A stretch of DNA of 64,000 nucleotides from Hermodice carunculata (lineage: Eukaryota > Annelida > Polychaeta > Eunicida > Amphinomidae): the NCBI GenBank assembly GCA_964020975.1, contig OZ026613.1, positions 62,362,011 to 62,426,010 of the forward strand, in the 5' to 3' direction. Each line of letters opens with the position of its first letter. Within the stretch, counting starts at the first letter, position 1. The notes beneath the pieces are model-generated. The model searched no databases and was not told the origin of the DNA. It worked only from the letters and a program-made list of their open reading frames with translations. The position numbers were made by a program, and so were the translations under genes. Below, in pieces: positions 12,850 to 64,000 of this stretch.

Positions 12850-12960
12850 GGTGGGGATGACGTGAGAACAGGAAGAGATCCTCAGGGATGTCTACCGGTG
12901 TAGAGTGGTGTCTTCCTCACTTCCCGAGTGACTAATGACGCATCGTCATAATATTCATGT
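12850..12960 (+). promoter_or_regulatory. Candidate promoter-proximal region of the espin-like gene
   Basis: A TGACGT CRE/ATF-type core (12858-12863) and an ATGACG-CAT-CGTCAT near-palindrome (12935-12949) lie just upstream of the inferred first exon, in DNA richer in GC than its surroundings. No TATA box at a convincing distance was seen. The assignment rests on position relative to the strong donor at 13117 and is an inference. Confidence 0.3.
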
Positions 12961-13116
12961 TTGTCATATTGCAAATAACGTGCGCTTCGGGGAAGCCATG
13001 GTAATACAGGGGGAATAAATCTCATCAGTGTCTGTCACGTCTTATCTCTCTATGTTAAGAGTGCTTAACACCAGCGCCAAGCACCGCGCCGTCATTCACC
13101 CTCAGGACACAGTCGG
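12961..13116 (+). other. Candidate non-coding first exon (5' UTR)
   Basis: The segment is GC-richer than its surroundings and ends at AGTCGG followed by the consensus donor GTAAGTATG at 13117. The first coding exon at 15097 starts after a clear acceptor (CCTTTCTGTTTCAG), so an upstream exon must exist, and this is the best donor in the preceding 2 kb. The transcription start is not defined; 12961 is a guess. An ATG at 12998 opens only a tiny frame. Confidence 0.45.
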
Positions 13117-15096
13117 GTAAGTATGTGAGTGCCACACCCGTTTTTTCTCTGACGGTCGCTCGTGTTTTTTGGACGCCATTGGCACAGCAGGTCGGTCTGA
13201 TATGTCAGCTTTTGTCTATCTACAGGGATAGGGCCCAGTGATCAATTAGACCAAGATCTCACACAAATCCGATATATGTTAAGGGTAATCATCTTCTGTC
13301 ATGGACAGTTATATTCCATGCATGTTATAATTAAAAGCGGTTAAATATTATGGACATTGACTGACACATACTGCCCTACAATAGGTCGTCATTGAAGAAT
13401 ATGGTTTTGTGTTAGCTCTTAGAAAGTGTTTTATGTGCCGGTTCTCGACGAAATTGTTTGAATCTGTCCCTTTCTCTTTCTTTCTTTGTCATAACGGAGA
13501 ACAGATCATGATCCCTTGGGCGATGTGTTTACATGGTTCATACGGTGTAGTTACCGGAAATACACAATTGCATGGTTCCATGTAGAAGACAATGAGGGCA
13601 ACAATATTTTCACCATTGCAATGGTAGGGTCATATTAGTGCCAGCAGCATGTGGAATCTATACACATATTGACATTAACCCATTCCCAGAGGTCCTTATC
13701 GTACGTAGCAAACGTACATTTATGTAACATATACTGCTGACCGTATCTTTGTCTCTTTATAAATTGTATGGGGGATACATATGCTTTGTCTGTTTGAATA
13801 ATGTGTATCTGGGCGCTTGGAACAATCACGTTACTGGGGTAACGATCTGTGTTCTAATGTTCAGAGCATTATATCACATTCTTATGCCATCCTTCATGAT
13901 ATACATGTATATGATGCGTGTTTAAAGTACAAGGCTGAACGATCTCTTAATTATGACTACAGCAAAATGAAATATATGGACCAATGGCTTCTTAGCATTA
14001 GACTTCAACGAGACGGAGTAGGGGGAGGGCCCTATTCACAGGTGTGCAGTGGTTAAATGGCATTTTTTTCATCGTTGAAAATTTATCGAAAAAAATGCAT
14101 TTTATGAGCGGGATGTGCAAAAGAAACATTTTGTTGTTACCAAAGTTCACAACAAATAAAAATTTTTTTTATCACGATTAACGAAAATGAAAGTAACCCT
14201 TTACCGTCTCCCAATATGATCAAGCATGTAGCAGCGGGCAAAACCATCCAAAACAATCAGTGCAAATTGTCAAAGCAGGAAAACGCTCTCAAGGAATTAA
14301 GGTCTAACATACTTGACGAAGACACCTTATTTTAACCAATTTTAGCTATTTCCAAATGACAGAGCAAGCTGAATCACATGTGTTAGCCGTGACACTTCAA
14401 TGGAAAGATAACTTTGTGTGAACAGTATGTTGCTGCGAAGCTGAAAGCTGTGTATACATGCTCAATATTAGAGCTAATATAGTGGGGACTGTGTCACCCG
14501 GTAGAGACCAGAAGACCAGATGTCACTTAAAGCGTGTGTAATCATGTAAACAACTTTATATAATCCCCACTGTTGCTGTTTGAAATCGCTTCAAATGTCA
14601 ACATTGTCACAAGAGTGCGCAAATTTCTAGGCCTATTTATGTACAGTGGAATATATTATAAGCACCTATGAGGAATACGAGGCTTGACAAAAGTGGACTC
14701 AGTATGAAAGTGGCCTTAATACAGAATACACATCATTGAGTATAGACGGAAGTGGGAGTGTAGCAAGGTGATTGTAACAGGGAGTGGTTTCTTTATATGA
14801 GAAGGTTCTAATAGGGAGATTTTACTGTACCTACATGTACTGGTACGACTGGTTTCCATACATATTCTTTGCCAATATTGGATTCAAGAAACACATGTTG
14901 CCAATATAATAATAATATTGTGAACCAACAAACGTAAGAATTAAAATGTAGCTGATAATTATATAGCGGTGGACAAAATGATAAAAAAGACAAAATATTT
15001 GGGCAGATAACCTATCTATATTGATGGTTCCTGAAGCATGTCATTTACACGAAGTTGCTGTGACCTAACGCCTTCTTTTCATCCTTTCTGTTTCAG
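13117..15096 (+). other. Putative 5' UTR intron (~2.0 kb)
   Basis: The interval between the strong donor at 13117 and the acceptor ending at 15096 has no supported coding content. A possible weak inverted-repeat element spans 14641-14830 (GTACAGTGGAAT against a right end whose complement reads GTACAGTAAAAT). Confidence 0.4.
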
Positions 15097-15141
15097 AATC
15101 CGCACATCTGGAGTACAATAGATCCATTTTGTCCACTGCGC

Positions 15142-15377
15142 ATGAAAGAGAACCAGAAAAAATATAAACTGTATCATAAAGGACCCAAACAAGGTTCTTG
15201 TCAGTAATACCTAACGTAGCGGGTAAAAAAAGAACAGTGATGGATTAGATCGGCTGTACTAAACCAGACGGTTTAGAGACGAATTATTCTTTGCGAGTGA
15301 TGCATCCAACGATGTTAATTGGCAGCAGAGATGGTGCAGATTTCGGTTATTTACCATGCAGGATAATTAAGACGTGA
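15142..15377 (+). promoter_or_regulatory. Cluster of upstream ORFs in the 5' leader
   Basis: Within the 313-nt leader portion of exon 1, upstream ATGs open short frames: 15142-15207 (21 codons), 15240-15248 (2 codons), 15300-15377 (25 codons), 15331-15366 (11 codons) and 15356-15370 (4 codons). All end before the main ATG at 15410. Such clusters usually lower basal translation by ribosome loss or reinitiation; for this gene that is an inference. Confidence 0.55.
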
Positions 15378-15409
15378 CCACGAGACCATACGATCAGGAA
15401 GTATTAGAG

Positions 15410-60079
<44,670 letters not shown>

Positions 60080-60256
60080 GTAAGGGAACACTGACTGATT
60101 TTATATTCAATAAATTGCAACTCTACTCATTCACATTCCATATGACAGGACAGAAACCTACGGGAGTGGCCCTACCAATGTGTTCCAATGGTAGGCCTGC
60201 TTATTTCCACTCTGGGTGCATAACCATAGGCCTATATCAAACAGTGTATGTCCACG
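60080..60256 (+). other. ESPN: Start of intron 11
   Basis: Begins with the donor of exon 11 (GTAAGG) and has no further feature until the repeat that starts near 60257. Confidence 0.5.
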
Positions 60257-60325
60257 CTTTTTTAGCTCAGCTGATTTGTCAGTCAGCTGAGCTTTTGTGA
60301 GGGTCTGTCGTCCGTCGTTCGTCCG
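60257..60325. repeat. 5' end of AGCTCAGCTGA palindrome repeat
   Basis: An 11-bp perfect inverted repeat (AGCTCAGCTGA at 60264, TCAGCTGAGCT at 60283) with an 8-base loop is followed by GTCTGTCGTCCGTCGTTCGT. This looks like the start of a repeat family whose body resumes at about 61300 (ACGTCCGTTGTCTGTCCACA, then CTTCTTCTCC units). Confidence 0.6.
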
Positions 60326-61040
60326 ACAGATAAAGTTGGATAAAGAGTTCAAAGGTGGCACATGTCAGTATATTAAAATATCTGGTGCTGAGGCTAAATT
60401 TGACACACATAAGAGCAAAGGAATATCTTACACGAAGCAAGAGTGTGCTCAAATGATAGAATACATTATCAACAATGCATCCTTTTGCTATGGAACCAGA
60501 GTCTATCAACAAATAGTAAGCATACCAATGGGAACAAATCCACCCCCATATATTGCCAACCTTTGTTTACATTATTATGAATCAAAATGGATGGAGGAAT
60601 TGGCAAAAACAAACTTTACAGCTGCAAGAAGATCATATCCTCACATAAGAAGATCTATAGATGACCTGTGTGCTGATATAGAAATAAAGAAAACTAGTAT
60701 GTAACAAAAATATTTGACAAGAGAGACCAGTTCAAATTTGATATCTCCTACCCTGATCTGACAGGAAACATTCTAGAGAAACAAGCATATGGAGTTTGTA
60801 TCGGACAAATGATACGTATTGCTAGAAACACGACACCTTTTAGCGATTTTGTCAATAGTCAAAACGTTGCTGCAAAAACTACAACGCAAAGGTTATAAAA
60901 ACAACAACTACACAAGACTATGTTGAAATTTCTCCAGAGATATGACCAAATACCTAAAAAGTACAACACTAACTCAAGAACATCAGTCAAACAATGTCAC
61001 GATGGAGCTTGAAATGACAAAGTGTAGTCCTTAAAGTGTT
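60326..61040 (+). mobile_element. Penelope-like element reverse transcriptase relic
   Basis: Reverse transcriptase motifs of the Penelope-like class are visible: YQQIVSIPMGTNPPPYIANL, then a degenerate RRSIDDLCAD box, then (in another frame) a KRDQF/FDIsYPDLTGNI-type block and AYGVCIGQMIRIARNTTPFS. It is broken and 5'-truncated; no GIY-YIG endonuclease was seen. It lies inside intron 11, apparently within the AGCTCAGCTGA repeat. It is a fossil copy of undetermined age with a few breaks. Confidence 0.8.
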
Positions 61041-61299
61041 TAGAGTGGTGAGAGGGAAAGTACCCGGGGTAAAGCATATTTAACCTACCTCGGAAAACCA
61101 TGATCATACTCACTTTTTGCAGGATTTCTTTCATTTCAACCATCATTCAGTATAGTGGAAGAGGTGGCATCCAACCGATACCTTAGTTCATTTTACCTCA
61201 TAACACCTCTAGTTAACTTTATGGTGCTAAAATTGTATTACTATTTACCTGTTTATACCAGTGTCGGTATGGTGGAATAGTGTATGAAGCTTTTAAGTT

Positions 61300-62330
61300 T
61301 CAAAGGAGACGTCCGTTGTCTGTCCACAATTCACATTTTCGACTTCTTCTCCAAAACCGCCAGCCAGATTCACTTCAAACTTGGTGGATATGGTCCTTGT
61401 GAAAGGGTCAAACAAAGTTTTGCACTAAGTGGGACTGCTGTAGATTCCTGATTTTTTTACGATTTTTTCAATTCAGGTACTTATCGGTCAATGCAGCCTT
61501 CCTATTACTATGGTAAGTCAATAAGCATTCTAAAGTTTATTCACTTTTTCGATTTCTTCTCCAAATCCGTCATTTACATTGACCTCAAACTTGGTAGCCA
61601 TGTTCCTTGGGTGCGTTTCTACCGGGTTTGTTCAAATGTTCAAGCTGCAGTGGTTTTTTTTTTTTTTTTTTTTTTGACAAATCTTACAAAATCTTCTTTT
61701 CCACAACGGCTCACCCAATTACTTTGATATTACATAAGAATGCTCCTGGGAATTCCTAATTCTTAATTTGTTCACTAGGTGATGCTGCATTTTAAAAAGA
61801 ATTTTTATGAATTTTTGTGTGTTTTTGTTACTTGTGACTTCTTCTCCAGATCCATTACTCAGATTAAGTTGAAACTTTGTCGATATGTGCCTTGTGAAAG
61901 GGTCAAGTAAAGACGTTGACTAGGTAACACTGCTGTGGATTCCTGATTTTTAACATGTTTTCTTTTTCTTTTCGGGTACTTATCGGTAAATGCACCTTTT
62001 CTATTGCTTACTATGCAAGTCAATGGGCATTCTAATGCATACTAATGGTAATTCACATTTTGGACTTCTCTGAAGAAACTGTCAGTCAGATTCACTTCCA
62101 ACTTGGTGGCAATGTACCTTGGGTGAGTCTCTACCAAGTTTTTTCCAAATGGTCACGCTCCAGTGATTTTTCGTTTTTTATGATTTTTTTTTTTTCGAAA
62201 ATCTGAATAAAAGTTTTGAAAGGAAAGTTTAACATGGGAATTTCTTGTAATGGTTATAAGTTAAATAATTTTGGCCAGATTTGTGCCAACTTTTATATGT
62301 GTCTACCTACTTTGTGCAAATGGTATGCTC
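61300..62330. repeat. Higher-order degenerate repeat of CTTCTTCTCC units
   Basis: Four units start near 61341, 61551, 61836 and 62063 with GACTTCTTCTCCAAAACCG-like heads followed by CAGATTCACTTCAAACTTGG-like bodies. Units 1 and 3 also share CTTGTGAAAGGGTCAA, GATTCCTGATTTTT and a ...GTACTTATCGG...CAAGTCAAT-GCATTCTAA block, so the array is really two tandem copies of a ~490-bp composite with two sub-units each. A T-run (61652-61674) interrupts it. Nothing is coded. Confidence 0.75.
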
Positions 62331-62339
62331 CAGTGATGT

Positions 62340-62690
62340 TTGGACCTTGACATCATTCCCAAGGTCACAGGACAACTGATGCGAAATTTACTGTTGTTTT
62401 GATAACTTGAGATATGTTTTGAGTTATGACCCCCTTAATGTTGCACATGCCACTGTTTCTCCACGAAGGTCATGCTTAGACAGTACATGAGTGACCTTGA
62501 CTTCGTTTCTGGGGTCACAGTGTAACATACATGAATTTCACTCTTCACTACAACTTGAGAACTACTTGAACTGGGACCTTGATGTTGCACATGTTAATGT
62601 TCTTCTATAAAGATCAGACCTACTGAGAATATGGGTGACCTTGATCCTATCCCAAGTTCACAGAGCTGCAAGTTTGATGAATGTCTAGGT
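62340..62690. repeat. Three ~145-bp units of a TGACCTTGAC/GGTCACAG repeat
   Basis: TTGACATCATTCCCAAGGTC (62347), TTGACTTCGTTTCTGGGGTC (62495) and TTGATCCTATCCCAAGTTCA (62640), each followed by ACAG, recur at ~145-bp spacing with shared flanks (GTTGCACATGYYAMTGTT). They follow the preceding array directly and may be the 3' part of the same repeat family. Confidence 0.65.
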
Positions 62691-62877
62691 TATCTGAGCA
62701 TTGGCTGTTCACACAGCCCTCTTGTAATCTGACATTTTGTGCGCAATGGTAAAATCTGAATTCTTCGAAAGAAAAACTTTATCATATATAACAAACTGTG
62801 ATGTAATTTCTCAATCCAGTATGTCTCAAACATCGTTTCCAGCTCACAGGAGAGCGACAGCAGACCAAGCAGGTCAG

Positions 62878-63024
62878 CACGTCATACAAGATGATTTAGT
62901 AACTAGTAGGGCGGTTGACATGATACACTGGATCCCAGGTTTGCGACCTGAATTCCTTCCTATTTTTCAACAAGCGAGATTAAGTGGAGCCGATTTTTTT
63001 CCTTTCTTTCATTGTTGGGAAAAA
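62878..63024 (+). CDS. ESPN: Candidate exon 12 of the espin-like gene
   Basis: The right boundary is strong: GGGAAAAA followed by consensus donor GTAAGTTC at 63025. The frame upstream is open and protein-like (HVIQDDLVTSRAVDMIHWIP, GLRPEFLPIFQQARLSGADF, FPFFHCWEK). A phase-0 acceptor (GCAGGTCAG) at 62877 fits the phase-0 end of exon 11, but its polypyrimidine tract is poor. A better-looking acceptor (AATTTCTCAATCCAG, 62819) would need an incoming phase of 2 and so another exon between. The 49-147-nt product is not a domain I recognise, so this may also be an exon of another gene or a repeat. Confidence 0.4.
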
Positions 63025-64000
63025 GTAAGTTCTCCATCTTATAACTATTAAGCCGTTTTGAAATATTCAAAGGTAAGGTTACCATGTAACAGGCCACCCT
63101 AGAAAGGAGCGTAGCCAAGTAGCCTGATGTGAAACCACAATATGCATCAGCAAAGGCACACAAACATTCATCAGCAAAAGCCTTGGATAATAGTTTGGTG
63201 ATTTCCTGCTGTTTGGCTGCATAGGACAGTTGACTAAACGACTCGTGACGAAATACCGTGTGCTACCAAGCCCTTTTAACATGGCCGGCTCGGAACGTTA
63301 TAAAGCCAATATAACACACACGCCTCGTCTTTCTTTCCACCCTGCTTTATCGTTATCTTTATAAACTTAGAGATTCCAATGTACAATATCTTTACATGCT
63401 AGATATACATGACGAGAATTTGTGTTCATTTACCCCCGATGTACATAATTCATTTGACCTGTGGTATGTTACTTTGTCAAAATGTATGTCTTTGCAAAGA
63501 CATTTTATTTCGGTCGGCTGACATTTCGGCATTTCTGAAAACATCGCAACTTCCAGGGTTCCGTCTCTACCGCACCAGGAAGTAAGTCCAGTGAACTTGA
63601 TGGATTCTTGGCTAATTGAATGAGCCAAATAGTGATCTGAGCGGACCATGCCCATTGAAACCGAGCCTCTATCTGAGCCGCATGTCATTAGGGATAACTT
63701 TCTGTCACTTAACATAGAAATCTACAGAGGTCAAACTTGAAACGCGAGAAAGAACTACTTTGAATGAAAGCTTGGATTATTTAGTGGTTTCTTTGTGTTT
63801 GTTTATATCAATAGGCTATACTGTTTATTTTTTTCACTAAACTTAGCCCTTAAAGGTGATAAAAAGGAGAAATTTGATTTTCACTACCAGGGTAACTTAA
63901 AGTTAGTAAGTTGAGTGGGGAAAGGTCGCTTCACTGTGCATGCCCAGCTGAGATGTCAACATGGCTTATTATTGGAACATTTTGTAAATGCCCTTTTATA
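63025..64000. other. Right end of window, presumed intron
   Basis: No further exon was recognised. A 107-codon minus-strand frame at 63392-63715 lacks motifs. The remainder of the espin-like gene, including the expected C-terminal actin-bundling module, must lie beyond 64000. Confidence 0.45.

Noticed and set aside
60297-60704. 135-codon frame as a possible espin exon
   Set aside because: Its PMGTNPPPYIANL and IDDL motifs identify a Penelope-like reverse transcriptase relic.
63392-63715. 107-codon minus-strand frame at the right end
   Set aside because: No recognisable motif. It may be worth a protein search but cannot be supported from sequence alone.

Overview
The window is AT-rich eukaryotic DNA from an animal. 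It has long introns, dense microsatellites, non-LTR retroelement fragments, a Penelope-like reverse transcriptase relic, short inverted-repeat elements, and a degenerate repeat family that begins with an AGCTCAGCTGA-type palindrome. This mix, with an espin/forked-family gene, fits an aquatic invertebrate (a spiralian such as a mollusc or brachiopod, or an invertebrate deuterostome). The sequence alone does not let me name the phylum, and nothing here is bacterial.

The one convincing host gene is a large plus-strand espin/forked homologue (ESPN, an actin-bundle protein of stereocilia and bristles). I place eleven coding exons between 15410 and 60079 whose phases join without conflict. Together they give about 1387 residues: a Ser-rich N-terminal extension of about 143 residues, ten ankyrin-type repeats, a linker, a large Ser/Pro-rich region made by one 2.2-kb exon and including a 16-17-proline run, and a conserved-looking block ending in a phase-0 donor. 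A non-coding first exon probably ends at the strong donor at 13117. The gene leaves the window at the right, so its C-terminal actin-bundling module is not seen; a candidate next exon lies at 62878-63024. Intron 1 is about 29.7 kb and holds most of the window's repeats.

Layout: 1-12830 is upstream DNA with two minisatellites, three inverted-repeat elements, a decayed LINE (1990-3810) and a compound AAT/AAG array. 12850-13116 is a candidate promoter and 5' untranslated exon. 15097-15993 is the first coding exon, preceded by several upstream ORFs. 15994-45687 is giant intron 1, with microsatellites, two LINE relics, a tRNA-like SINE fragment, a roughly 60-bp minisatellite, and foldback elements, one with a 33-bp-arm perfect hairpin. 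45688-60079 holds the other ten coding exons with introns of 0.5-2.4 kb. 60080-64000 is intronic, with a Penelope-like fragment that appears to split a repeat, higher-order degenerate repeats, and the candidate exon.

I found no CRISPR array, operon, LTR retrovirus or capsid-bearing element, and no clearly new molecular system. The most useful leads are the espin gene's structure (N-terminal extension, GC-AG intron, upstream ORFs, possible intronic poly(A) isoform) and the intronic hairpins.
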